In this document: one piece after another, positions 1-10,379 of the stretch
How positions within the stretch are numbered: the stretch's first letter is position 1
Layout of the letters: every line of letters begins with the position of its first letter
Origin: Lucinisca nassula
Taxonomy: Eukaryota > Mollusca > Bivalvia > Lucinida > Lucinidae
Assembly (NCBI GenBank): GCA_963580285.1
Contig: OY757017.1
Coordinates: forward strand, 16,632,848 to 16,696,847
Direction: 5' to 3'
Length of the DNA stretch: 64,000 nucleotides
Position numbers and translations under genes: made by a program
The notes under the pieces: generated by a model
What the model saw: only the letters and a program-made list of their open reading frames with translations
The model's database searches: none
Told to the model about the DNA's origin: nothing

Positions 1-1
1 A

Positions 2-112
2 CGACAGACTGCATGCATGGTAGTTAACCCAATCACGGTTGGCAACTTTGCTTCCCTCTTTAATTGCACGCCGGTGGGTCAGGCCTCAGATTCTATGACG
101 GCTCCAACGTAA
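2..112 (+). CDS. C-terminal tail of a Penelope-like reverse transcriptase (partial, runs off the left edge)
   Basis: An open frame from base 2 encodes 36 residues, beginning RQTACMVVNPITVGNF and ending DSMTAPT before a TAA at 110-112. The same tail, with a few substitutions, ends the reverse-transcriptase pseudogene on the minus strand at 56480-57776, which carries recognisable RT motifs. This is therefore the last part of a second copy of that element, on the plus strand. No GIY-YIG endonuclease follows the tail. Canonical Penelope elements carry that domain at the C-terminus, so this is either a permuted (Naiad-like) type or another RT lineage. Whether the copy is intact cannot be judged because its body lies outside the window. 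Confidence 0.6.
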   Translation, partial: RQTACMVVNPITVGNFASLFNCTPVGQASDSMTAPT

Positions 113-678
113 AGGCTTATTGAGAATTAGAGAGATAATGTTGGTTGGTGCCTGATGCACTGTCTCTGGTTGGGCTCATCGGAGTCTAACTGTTGGTTTT
201 CTTTTGCTCCAGCATTTCAGTGGTTTCTTGCTGTCGAGTCCTCACCGTTGTCTCACCTCTGTAGTTCTTTGATTTTTGTGTTCACGGAGATGTTGCACTG
301 ATGAGTTAGGAGGCCTTCATGCGGACTAAACAAATTATTTGTCTAAATCGCGACGGAAGTAAGGGCGAGGATTGTGGCCACGTAAAATCGATTTAAGCCC
401 CCCAGTGGAAATCTTCCACTGACCGTTCCAAGGCGGCTCTTCTGTGGCGATTTATTTATGTTGTTGTTTGTTACTTACTGTGTGTATCACTTGTGTCTTT
501 TAATTTTGGATGGCTATATGGCCATTTTGTTGGAAAGTAACTGTCCTTATGGCCTTTCTTTGTTTAGGTTTCCATTATGGTCTGGTCGCTTAATGTTTGT
601 ATTTCTTTCCCTTTGGTGTCTTTTATGGGTGGAGTAAGCTAATTGTATCAATTCCTGATCTTTGTTTTACTTCTATTT
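113..678 (+). mobile_element. 3' untranslated region and 3' end of the Penelope-like element
   Basis: This stretch aligns with the reverse complement of 55902-56479, the region after the stop codon of the other copy. Identity runs from the stop to a shared end around ACTTCTATTT at 669-678. Beyond that the two copies enter unrelated DNA, which places the element's 3' terminus. No poly-A tail is visible. A third, shorter copy of the same end is at 60085-60230. Confidence 0.65.
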
Positions 679-1640
679 TGTCAAAAGTTAATCAGTTCAT
701 ATACTCATCACCACCAATATACTGAACAACTTTCAAGGCTCTAGCTCCAATAGTGTTTGAGATATTTTGCTGACAAGATTTTATTAAAAAAAATTAAAGG
801 GCAATAACTCTTGAAAGGGGCACAATCCGGGCCAGAAAAAAATACGTGTCAGCTAATTTTCCATGAGGAATCCATATATGAAATTTCAAAACCCTAGCAT
901 ACACGGTTCTAAAGTTATGCCATGCATCACTTTTAGCATTCATTACAATTGGCACAAATTACCAAAATGACAAAGGGCCATAACTCACAAGAAATTTTTA
1001 GAATTTTGTCAAAAGACAATCAGTTCATCTACTCATCACCACCAATCTATTCTCCAACTTTCAAGGCTCTAGCTCCAATACTTTTTTAGAATCTTGCTGA
1101 CAAGATTTTATTAAAAAATTTCAAACGGCAATAACTCTTGAAAGGGGCATAATCTGGACTAGAAAAAAAAATACGCGTCAGCTAATTTTCCATGAGGAAT
1201 CCATATATGAAATTTCAAAACCCTAGCATACACGGTTCTAAAGCATCACTTTTAGCATACTTTACAATGGGCACGAATTACCAAAATGACAAAGGGCCAT
1301 AACTCACAAAGTATTTTCGGAAATTTGTCAAAAGTTAATCAGTTCATTTACTCATCACCACCAATATATTCACCAACTTTCAAGGCTCTAGCTCCAATAG
1401 TTTTTTAGATATCTTACTAACAAGATTTTATTAAAAAAAATTCAAAGGGCAATAACTCTTCAATGGGGCATAATCCGGACGAGAAAAAATTATGCGTCAG
1501 CTAATTTTCCATGAGGAATCCATATATGAAATTTCAAAACCCTAGCATACACGGTTCTTTAGTTATGCTATGCATCAAAAGCGGGACGAACAGGCGAACG
1601 GACGAACGATCCAGAACCAATATGTCCCTCCAACTTTTTC
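679..1640. repeat. Tandem repeat, ~320 bp unit, 3 copies
   Basis: Three head-to-tail units begin near 676, 1004 and 1325, each with TTTGTCAAAAG followed by CATCACCACCAAT. All contain the text AACTTTCAAGGCTCTAGCTC and GAAATTTCAAAACCCTAGCA. The last unit ends in a GACGAACAGGCGAACGGACG-type stretch and a short hairpin (CAACTTTTTCAAAGTTG). The array starts exactly where the retroelement 3' end stops. No coding potential is seen. Confidence 0.8.
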
Positions 1641-2524
1641 AAAGTTGGGGGCATAATTAAATGGCCCTTTGCAAATTTAATCAGGTTATCTCATCTTCAG
1701 ACTCATTCAGTATACCAAAAGTCAAGGCTCTAGTTGAAATACTTATTCAGATATTTTCTTAACGAGATTTTAATGTAATTTCATTGAAAGGGAAATAACT
1801 AAAACAAAATAAGGAAATAAATCGGATAAGAAAAAATACGGGTTAGCATTTTTTGATGAGACATCCATGTAAGAAATTTCAGAACACTAGCATACATGGG
1901 TCTAAGGTCATGCATTGCAAAAGAAAGCAAAACCATTAATGACCTGAAATTGCAAAGGGCAATCACTCCAACAAAAATTCATTAAACTAGTTGAAAATAT
2001 AATTAGGTGATCTCCTCCTTAGTCAAAATCAGTATACCAAATATCAAGGTTCTAGCTCAAACACGTTTTGAGATATCTTGCTGAGGTTATTTAATTAAAA
2101 GGGAAATAACGCGAAAACAGGAGATAAGTCAGGTAAGAAAAAAAATAGTGGTCAACTATTTTTTCATGAGGAAACCACATAAAAAGTATGCACAGGTAAT
2201 CAACACAAACGACCAGAAAATGTAAAGGGCCAAAACTCTAACATTTTTTTTTAATTGGTTGCAACTTTAATCAGGTTATCTCCTCTTCCGTGCAAATCCT
2301 TGTACCAAATATCAAGGCTCTAACTCAAATCCTTTTTGAGATATCTTGCTAATGAGATTTCTATGTTATTTAATTCTTGCTAATGAGATTTTTATGTTAT
2401 TTAATTCTTGCTAATGAGATTTTGTATGTTATTTAATTAAAGGGAAAATATCTCAAAAAGGGGAGATAATACGGATAAGAAAAAATATGGGTCAACTATT
2501 CTTTCCTGATAAATCTATATATGA
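1641..2524. repeat. Diverged ~300 bp tandem repeat related to 679-1640
   Basis: About three degenerate units share CAAGGCTCTAGCTCAAA, GAGATATCTTGCT and AAAGGGCAAT-type blocks with the previous array, near 1675, 1990 and 2260. They are far more diverged, suggesting an older part of the same satellite family. Confidence 0.6.
2345..2438. repeat. 31 bp minisatellite, 3 copies
   Basis: Three copies of a unit starting CTTGCTAATGAGATTT and ending TGTTATTTAATT begin at 2345, 2376 and 2407. It is a local expansion inside the diverged ~300 bp repeat. Confidence 0.85.
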
Positions 2525-3020
2525 ACTTTTATCCCTGACTTACATACATGTTAGTTTCTTACATGTAAGCTTCAAGAAGATCCTTTAAAAATATAGGCCT
2601 ACCTTACCATTTTTTTTTAACTCAGTTGACTTACTTACTTACATGTAAGTTTCAAAATGATCAAACGAAAACTGAAGGGGCTATGGTGATGACAAGATCA
2701 AAAATAGGCATTTTCAGCAGTCAATCGGACGAAACTGTACGATAGAGAGGCCGAACTTGATAGTTTTTGAGCTTTTTTTCCCTGACTAACTTGTTGGTAA
2801 GTTTCAAGAAGATCCGATCAAAACTGAAATTGCTACGGTGATGTGAAAGGTCGAAAATAAGCATTTTCAGCATAGTAGGGGACATAACTCCATGAGTAAT
2901 CGACCAAGACCGCTAGTTTTGGAACTCATCCGAGCTTTTAACCCTGACTTACTTGTACGTAAGTTTCAGGAAGATCCGATCAAAACTGAAGGGGCTATGG
3001 TGATGACAAGGTCAAAAACA
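2525..3020. repeat. ~155 bp tandem repeat, 3-4 copies
   Basis: CCCTGACTTAC followed by GTAAGTTTCAAGAAGATC and CAAAACTGAAGGGGCTA recurs at about 2531, 2626, 2780 and 2941. A detached fragment of the family lies at about 3790-3905. The short open frame at 2892-3089 reads through this repeat and is not considered a gene. Confidence 0.7.
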
Positions 3021-3476
3021 GCTAACCTGATCGACCTCCCCCTCCCCCCTCGCCACCCCCCTCCGACTCTATCATTTTTATCAATATAAGAACAAAATAA
3101 AAATTAAAACACCGACCCTACCATTTTCAATTTCTGACCCTACCCAGTGTCGTCTTTGTATTTTCGCATAGTAATTTCAGGTTTAAAGTACATTTTCTAG
3201 TTTTGGGCATTTAGTAGTTTAATACAGAGCTGACTTTTTGGAGCATCTAAAATGAATTATGATATACAGTTCAAGTCTCAACATGACAATTATATTAACG
3301 ACACGCATGTACCAAAACAAAAGCACATAAAAATACAGACCCGACTCTGTTTTTTTTTTTCTTTCGGCAGAAAAAATATAAAAAAAAGTTTCTTCTTCCT
3401 ACCAACCGAAATTTTTTTCAGCATGTTAGCGGAAACACAGCTATTTTTTTACGCCTTAGTAATCAAGGGGACATCG
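3021..3476. other. No recognised feature
   Basis: AT-rich sequence with C-rich runs near 3025-3065 and T or A homopolymers near 3350-3390. An 86-codon frame at 3252-3512 has no recognisable similarity and crosses the homopolymers, so it is not called. Confidence 0.5.
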
Positions 3477-3784
3477 GCCCCTCTTCCATCGGTGCTTGAA
3501 GAAGTAGATTGACTGCCTGATGCTTCCACGCAGAGCTGAAACCGACCCGCTGACAAGTACTGGTAAACCGCTGCTGAGAGGATCTAAGCCTACCCAGGCA
3601 AAACGGTGCGAGTCGGACCATCCATGCTTATAAACCCTATTGGTTTCATTGGGAGGCAGGACTTGAGATGTAATTTCATCTCAATGTCGGGTAAAAGTCC
3701 CACAAAATTGGAAGCAACGTTTCCAAAATGACCTTTAAAGTGTTGATGGGGATGTTAAACGTCAAATCAAACAAACAAACAAAT
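3477..3784 (+). repeat. Repeat family A, near full-length copy with CAAA tail
   Basis: This ~310 bp element contains TGATGCTTCCACGCAGAGCTG, a GTGCGAGTCGGACC block, TTATAAACCCTATTGGTTTC and CATCTCAATGTCGGG, and ends GATGTTAAACGTCAAATC followed by (CAAA)n. Other copies or pieces are at 48870-49037, 55796-55901 with 57777-57964, 58023-58196, 58937-59155, 59297-59474 and 59475-59626. A diverged relative is at 6549-6735. The simple tail and dispersed copies suggest a SINE-like retroposon, but I could not define a tRNA, 5S or 7SL head. Confidence 0.75.
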
Positions 3785-4234
3785 CAAGGGGACTATCTCT
3801 ATGATTACTGGGTTGACTTAACCGGTTTTCGAACTCATCCGAGTTTTTATGCCCAGCAACCTTACATAAAAGTTTCAGAAAGATACGATCAAAACTAAAG
3901 GCGTTGTTGACAAGCATTTTCCCATTGTAAGTTTATAGGACCTTGTGGTTGTCGTATCCAGACTTAATTAGTATAATTAACAGCGTTACGTCGCGTTGCG
4001 TTCATAACGTTGGTTTTCATAGTAACTACACCATTGTCTTACAGTATAATTGTTATCTCTCAGTTAAATACGGAAATGTCTCATTGCTACATACTGGATC
4101 ATCTGTTAAATAGACAGACATTTCAGTGGTTGCCATAGCAACCAAAGTTTTCATTCGATTTCGAAAAAAAGCTTATGTCATCAATGCCCCACCTGAGCCA
4201 ACTGGTTGAGATCAGCCTAGAGTTTACAGAGATA
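3785..4234. other. Mostly unassigned, with a fragment of the 155 bp repeat
   Basis: About 3790-3905 resembles the 2525-3020 repeat (CGAACTCATCCGAG and AAGTTTCAGAAAGAT). From 3905 to 4234 I see nothing I can name. Confidence 0.4.
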
Positions 4235-4314
4235 TAACTGGTCAAAAGTGTGGACGGACGACCTACTATACTATAAGCTCCCTGCAGGCTTTGTCCCAGG
4301 TGAGCTAATAAAAT
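4235..4314 (+). repeat. Terminal hairpin of a short repeat element
   Basis: A GGACGGACG stretch is followed by AGCTCCCTG ... CAGGTGAGCTAATAAAA. This arrangement of a GACG-rich tract, then an AGCTCACC/GGTGAGCT hairpin, then an A-run recurs at 16006, 16976, 17659 and 17846. It marks one end of a recurrent element type. Confidence 0.5.
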
Positions 4315-4317
4315 GGA

Positions 4318-4362
4318 AACAAGATGGTCATGATGGCCCTGGGTCGCTCACCTGATACTTTA
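4318..4362 (+). repeat. Opposite-end signature (CATGATGGCCCT ... GCTCACCTG)
   Basis: AACAAGATGGTCATGATGGCC followed by CTGGGTCGCTCACCTGATAC closely matches 10329-10375 and, less well, 13744-13785. In the later two places it directly precedes a tandem array, so it is probably the left end of the same element type. Confidence 0.5.
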
Positions 4363-4699
4363 TGCACACATGAAATGGCATGCGTGTGTGTGTGTTGGGG
4401 GGGGGTGTGATCCCTCTGACATTGTGGGTCAGGTCCTTGTGCACCAGAAGATGAACAGACTCAGTCTAAAAATCAAGACAAGGGTGTGTGTTTGTGCGCG
4501 CGCATGGTGGGGGGAAAGGGGTTGAGGGATGACATGAGGTTGTGTGTGAATGTGTGAACAGGATGAGTCTAACTATCAGTGGTATTATTATTGTTAGGGT
4601 AAGTAGAGTGAAACCCTTCAACAAGAGTTGCCAGAAGGCAACATAGCTCGCCTAAAAGGCAACATAGCTCGCCTAAAAGGGCCCAAGTTGAGCAAGTTA
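4363..4699. other. G/GT-rich spacer with a 21 bp duplication
   Basis: Contains TG runs with G-tracts (near 4390 and 4510) and two adjacent copies of CAACATAGCTCGCCTAAAAGG at about 4638-4680. No gene is seen. Confidence 0.5.
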
Positions 4700-4978
4700 T
4701 GCGTGAATGCATGCATGCATGAGTGTGTTTGTGTGCATTAATGCATGTGTATGCGTGCATGCACACATGCATTTGAGAGAGAGTGGGTGTGTGTGTGCAT
4801 GCATGCATAAATGCATGAGTGTGTGCATGCATACAGTAAATGTTTGCATGCATGCTGCATGCATGCATGTGCACACATGAATGCATAAATGTATGAGAGT
4901 GTGCATGTATGCACATGTACATGTTTGCATGAGTGTTTGCATGCATGAGCCTGTGTGTGTACAAGTTTGTAGGTGTAT

Positions 4979-5021
<43 letters not shown>

Positions 5022-6548
5022 AGTGTACGTGCATGAGTGTGTGCATGCAGCATGTGTGTGCATGCATACATGCATGTATGAATGTATGCATGTATGAGTG
5101 TCTGAATGCATGGATGTGCACATGCATGCCTGAGTGTATGCATGTATACATATGTGTGTTCTTGCATGTGTGAGTGTGTGCATGCATGGTTGTGCATACA
5201 TTCAGGTGTGGGTATGTTCATGCATGTCTGAGCATGCATGTGTGAGTGCATACAAGCATGCATCCCTGTGTGCATCTTTCGGTGAATGCTTGAATGTGTG
5301 AGTGCATGTGTGAATGTATGCATGTCCATGCATGTCCATGCATGTGTGTGTGTGTGTATGTGTGTGTGTTTGCATGCATGCATGTGTGATGCACATGTGC
5401 ATGCATGAGTGTGTGTGCATGAAAGAGTGCATGTGTGCATGCATACATGCAAGCATGCCTGAGTGTCTGAATGCATGGATGTACACATGCATGCCTGAGT
5501 GTGTGCATGTATACATGTGTGTTCATGCATGTGTGAGTGTGTGCATGCATGTTTTTGCATACATGCAGGTTTAGGTATGTTCATGCATGTCTGAGCATGC
5601 ATGTGTGAGTACATGCAAGCATGCGTGCTTGCATGTGTGCATATTTGGGTGAATGCATACATGTGTGAGTGCATATGTCCATGCATGTGTGTGTGTGTGC
5701 TTGCACGCATGCATGCATGTGCGATGCACATGTGCAAGCATGAGTCTGTGAGTGAATGCATGCACACACATGCAAGCATGTCTGAGTGTGTACAGGAAGA
5801 CATCATGTATGTGTGCATGCATGCATGAGTGTGTGAATATAGCATCTTCGTGCAAATCCATGCATGCATGAGATGGCGCATGTATGCATGCAGCATTTGT
5901 GGGCGCATGTATTGTGCATGCAAGCCTGAGTGGGTGCATGCATGCATGCATTGGTATGTGCATACATGCCTGTGTGAAATTGCGTGTGTGTAGATGCATT
6001 AGTGTGCAAGCATGCATGTGTAGATACATGCATGTATGCGTGTGCATGCATACATTGGTATGTGCATGCATGCATGTGTGCACGCTAGCAAGCATGTATG
6101 CATGTGTGGGTGCATGCATGCATATGTGAGTGCATGTGTGTACAAGCATGCCTAAGTGTGTGCATGCATGCATGTGTCAGTGTGTGTTTGAGTGAGTGCA
6201 TGTGTGCATGCATGTGTGCAAGCATGCATTTGTGTGTTTGCATGTGTCATGCATGCATTCATGAATGTGTGCGTACTTGCATGTATTAGACATGTGTGCC
6301 CATGCGTGGATATGTGTGTGTGCTTGCATGCATGCATGTGTGATGCAGATGTGCAAGTATGAGTCTGTGTTTGCATGAGTGAGTACATGTATGCATGCAT
6401 GAATGTGTGCATGCATGCATGTGTGATGCATGAGTGTGTGCATACATGCATGTCTAATGCATGTATGTATGCATGTGTGTGTGTGTCTGCATGTGTGTAT
6501 GCAGTCTTCCATGCATGCGTGCTATGTATGCATGCATGCGTGCTATGT
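4700..6548. repeat. TGCATG/TG-rich low-complexity tract with a ~360 bp super-period
   Basis: About 1.85 kb is built from TGCATG, TGTG, TGAG and TATG words. Larger blocks repeat: the text near 5104-5250 recurs at 5468-5610, and the text near 5320 recurs near 5680, giving a period of about 360 bp. Most of it alternates pyrimidine and purine. Stop codons are nearly absent by composition, which yields a 416-codon His/Cys/Met/Thr/Ala frame on the minus strand and many others. These are artefacts of composition. Confidence 0.9.
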
Positions 6549-6735
6549 ATGTATGTTTGTTTGTTTGTTTTGGAGTTTAACGGCCCAGTCAACACTATTT
6601 AGGTCATTTTTGAGCTGGTCAGTTTACCTATCAACACTTTCCTGGGCAGGCTTATACGTAAGCGGTTAACCAGTACAGTGCACATTCTTTCGCCACAAAC
6701 TGACAACTGCCCTTCTTGAATCAGCTGAAGGGAGG
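6549..6735 (-). repeat. Diverged relative of repeat family A
   Basis: On the plus strand it begins (TTTG)n then GAGTTTAACGGCCCAGTCAAC and later has CCTGGGCAGGCTTATACG and GCGGTTAACCAGTAC. These are reverse-complement counterparts of the A-family tail and of its TACTGGTAAACCGC and CTAAGCCTGCCCAGG blocks. It interrupts the TGCATG tract. Confidence 0.55.
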
Positions 6736-6799
6736 GAATGACTGAAGAAAAGATTTCATGATCAATCTCCACGAAAGAATGTTGCCGACCCCAGCGGGC

Positions 6800-7505
6800 A
6801 TGTATGTATGTATGTATGTATGTATGTATGTATGTATGTATGTATGTATGTATGTATGTATGTATGTATGTATGTATGTATGTATGTCACCCTGTAACAA
6901 CTTTGTCTTGTGGGGGAATATTAAAAAACAATATTGTTTCCCAACCAGGAATTAAACTCACAACCATGTTTGGTGTGTGCATGCATGTGTGTGTGCTTGC
7001 ATGCATGCATGTGTGATGCAGATGTGCAAGTATGAGTCTGTGTTTGCATGAGTGAGTACATGTATGCATGCATGAATGTGTGCATGCATGCAAGTGTGAT
7101 GCATGAGTGTGTGCATGCATGCATGTCTAATGCATGTATGTATGCATGTGTGTGTGTGTCTGCATGTGTGTATGCAGTCTTTCATGCATGCGTGCTATGT
7201 ATGTATGTATGTATGTATGTATGTATGTATGTATGTATGTATGTATGTATGTATGTATGTATGTCACCCTGTAACAACTTTTTCTTGTGGGGAAATATTA
7301 AAAAAAAATATTGTTTCCCAACCAGGAATTAAACTCACAATCATGTTTGGTGTGTGCATGCATGTGTGTGTGCTTGCACGCATGCATGTGTGATGCATGC
7401 TTAATGCATGTATGTGTGCTTGCATGCTATGTATGTATGTATGTATGTATGTATGTATGTATGTATGTATGTATGTATGTATGTATGTATGTATGTATGT
7501 ATGTA
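6800..7505. repeat. ~377 bp tandem duplication with three (GTAT)n microsatellites
   Basis: GTAT runs occupy about 6800-6888, 7197-7264 and 7428-7505. After the first two come the same ~110 bp (CACCCTGTAACAACTTT ... CAACCAGGAATTAAACTCAC) and a TGCATG segment. The TTTCCCAACCAGGAATTAAA block recurs at a spacing of about 377 bp. The segment at 6960-7195 also nearly duplicates 6322-6545, linking this array to the preceding tract. Confidence 0.85.
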
Positions 7506-7704
7506 CAGAACAAATACAATATCCTCACCCCCTAACAACTTTGTTGTGTGGGGGATATAGACTGTTTATGCGTTTAAAAAAAAGGGCAAATGGGCCAAAA
7601 TGCTCACCAGAGCTCAAGCGGGCACTGGCAGCCATGTATGGTTTCAGGTTTTAACTTATTGTTTATAAAGTCTCCCAAACAAACCCCATTTCCAAATGAG
7701 CACC
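7506..7704. other. Spacer after the GTAT array
   Basis: Contains a third, partial copy of the CCCTAACAACTTTGTTGTG block and an AGCTCAAGCGGGCACTGGC segment. No gene is seen. Confidence 0.4.
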
Positions 7705-9818
7705 CATGCGGACTCTGTATCTGTAATATTAGGCTTTTTATGAGGAGGAGGGATGAGACATGGACCTAACAGAGCCCACGCTGGTATCACTGAATCCATC
7801 TTATCATAAGGCACAAGAATATATATGGTTTAGGGGCTTGGATGTGTACTGTTCCTGAGATATAAGGCCTTTTATGCTGGGGAGGGGTTGGAGCATGGCC
7901 CTGGCAGACCCCAGGAAAGCCAAAATTGGTGTCGCTGAATGTGTCATATAATAAGGACCAAGAAAATATATTGTTTAGGGGTGGGGATATGTACAGTTTC
8001 CAAGATATGAGGCCCTCTTATGAAATGTTGAGGAGAGGAATGGCCCCTGTGGACCACCAAGTTGGTGTGACTGAATGTGTCTAATCATAAGAAACAAGAA
8101 TATATATGATTATGAGGTGGGGATCTTAATGGTGTCTGAGATATATGGCCTTTTATAAAGTGGAGGGGTGGACCATGGCATCAGCATGTTTCCCTAGCAC
8201 GTAGAGACCCCATATTGATGTGAGCGAATGAGTCTTATTATAGGGAACACAAATATACATATTTTAGGGGTTGGGATCTGAAACTTTTCCGAGATATATG
8301 GCATTTTATGAAGTGGAAGGGTGGAGCATAGCCCCAGCACACCCCCCAGAGATCCCTAGTTTGGTATCACTGAATGTGTCTCATCATAAGGAACAAGCCT
8401 ATATATATGGTTTAGGGGTGGGGGTTCTGAATGGTTTCTGAGATATTGAGGTTTTACGAAGTAGAGGGGGTTGGGCATGACCAGGCACATCCCAGGGGAC
8501 CCCCACGTTGGTTTCAATGAATGCGCCTTATCATAAGAAACAAGAATATATATGGTTTTGGGGTGGGGATCTGAATGGTTTCCGAGACATATCACCTTTT
8601 ATGAAGTGGTGTTGTGGGGCACAGCCCTCATGTGGCCTGGGAGACCCTTAGGTTGGTATCACTGAATGTGTCTTATCATACGGAACAAGATTTTATATGC
8701 TTTAGGGGTGGGTATCTGAACGGTTTCTGAAATATTGGGCTTTTACAAAGTGCAGGGGGTGGAGCACAGCCCTGGCACATCCTAGGGGACACCCAGATTG
8801 GTGTCAAAGAATGCGTCTTACCATAAGAAACAAGAATATACATGTTTTTTTTTTTTGGTGGGGATCTGAATGGTTTCTGAGATATATCACCTTTTATGGA
8901 GTGGAGGGTTGGTGCATAGCCCTGGTGCGGCCTGGGAGATCCTTAGGTTGTTATCACTGAATGCATCTTATCATAAGGAACAAGAATTTATATGGTTTAG
9001 GGGTGGGGATATGAACGGTTCTGAGATATTGGGCCTTTTTATGAAGTGGAGGGTCGGGCATAGCCCCTGTGCGGCCAGGGAGACCCTAAGGTTGGTATCA
9101 CTGAATGCGTCTTATCATAAGGAATAAGAATTTAAATGGTCATGGGTGGGGATCTGAACGGTTTCTGAGATATTCCGCCTTTTACGAAGTGGAGGGGGTG
9201 AGGCATAAGCCCCGCCACATCCTAGAGGACCCCCAGATTGGTGTCACTGAATGTGTCTTATCATAAGAAACAAGAATATATATAGTCTAGGGGTGGGGAT
9301 CTGAATGGTTTCTGAGATATATGGCATTTATGAAGTGGAAGGGTGGGGCATGGCCCCAGCGCACCCCCGAGAGACCCCAAGGTTGGTATCACTGAATGTG
9401 TCTTATCATAAGGAACAAGAATATATATGGTTTAGGGGCGGGGACCTCAAAGGTTTCTGAGATAAATGGCATTTTATGAAGTTGAGGGGGTGGGGCATGT
9501 CCCCTGCACATCCCAGGGGACCCCCAGGTTGGTGTCACTTAATGCATCTTAGCATAAAGAACAAGAATATATATAGTTTGGGGGCGGGGATCTGAATGGT
9601 TTCTGAGATAAATGGCATTTTTATGAAATAGAGGCGGCAGGGCATGTCCCCAGCACATCCTGGGGGACCCCCAGGTTGGTGTCACTTAATGCATTTTTTC
9701 ATAAGGAACAAGAATATATGTTGTTTAGGGGTTGGGAACTGTAAGGTTTCTGAGATATAAGGCATTTAATGAAGTGGAGGGGGAGGGGCATGGCCCCGGC
9801 ACAACCTAGGGGACCCCC
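7705..9818. repeat. ~146 bp tandem repeat, about 14 copies
   Basis: The anchor ATAAGGAACAAGAATATATA occurs, with variation, near 7806, 7951, 8085, 8240, 8386, 8533, 8677, 8823, 8971, 9116, 9261, 9406, 9552 and 9700. The mean spacing is about 146 bp. Each unit also has GGTTTCTGAGATAT, a GGAGGGGTGGGGCATGGCCC block and GGTTGGTATCACTGAATG. Units differ noticeably from one another, so the array is not freshly homogenised. Small open frames here are by-products. Confidence 0.9.
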
Positions 9819-10325
9819 AGGTTGACATAAATAAAAGCATATGGCTGAGAGAAGTTTACTCAAGGAACAAGTTTGTGTAAGTTTGGTCAAAATATCTGCA
9901 ATGACATAGCAGTAAATGCCATTTTTCAGTTTTTCCCCATTATAAGTCAATGGAAACTCTAAGTTGTCATAGCAACAAAACTAAAAGGCTTAATTTTCAT
10001 AAAAAACATAAAACCTGTAAAGGCAAATATGGTGAATATTTTCATAAAGTCTCAGCCTCATAGAGCATATTGTTTCTGAGGAGATGATTTTTTAAATATT
10101 TCTTGTCTATTTTTTGCATTTTGGTTTCCATGGCAACCAATAAAAATGAGCAGAAGGCCTAAAATCAAACGGCAGATAGTAGATTGCCTATGGAACATTT
10201 CTATGAAAGTTTTGTCAAGATATCTGGAGAGGATTGGCAGTAAATGCCATTTTTCAATTTTCCCCATAATAAGTCTATGGAAACTACAAGTTGCCATAGC
10301 AACCAAACTAATGAGCCGATTTTGA
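9819..10325. repeat. Two-copy repeat, ~331 bp spacing
   Basis: GCAGTAAATGCCATTTTTCA followed by CCCCAT(T/A)ATAAGTC and GTTG(T/C)CATAGCAAC occurs near 9908 and again near 10239. It forms a short, diverged two-unit array between the 146 bp and 164 bp families. Confidence 0.65.
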
Positions 10326-10328
10326 TAA

Positions 10329-10379
10329 CCAAGAGGGCCATGATGGCCCTGGATCGCTCACCTGATCCATAGTGTAACA
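10329..10379 (+). repeat. Left-end signature of the 164 bp repeat element
   Basis: The palindrome AGGGCCATGATGGCCCT at 10334-10350 is followed by GGATCGCTCACCTGATCC. It matches 4318-4362 and resembles 13744-13785. It lies at the start of a tandem array. Confidence 0.55.

Noticed and set aside
113..678. A selenocysteine insertion element in the retroelement 3' end
   Set aside because: Some clam Naiad elements are reported to encode selenoproteins, so I looked for the conserved quartet arrangement. I could not identify a convincing one by eye.
4697..5947. A 416-codon minus-strand frame rich in Met, His, Cys, Thr and Ala
   Set aside because: It is the translation of TGCATG/TGTG low-complexity DNA that lacks stop codons in several frames on both strands. 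There is no domain, and the sequence repeats in register with the DNA repeat.
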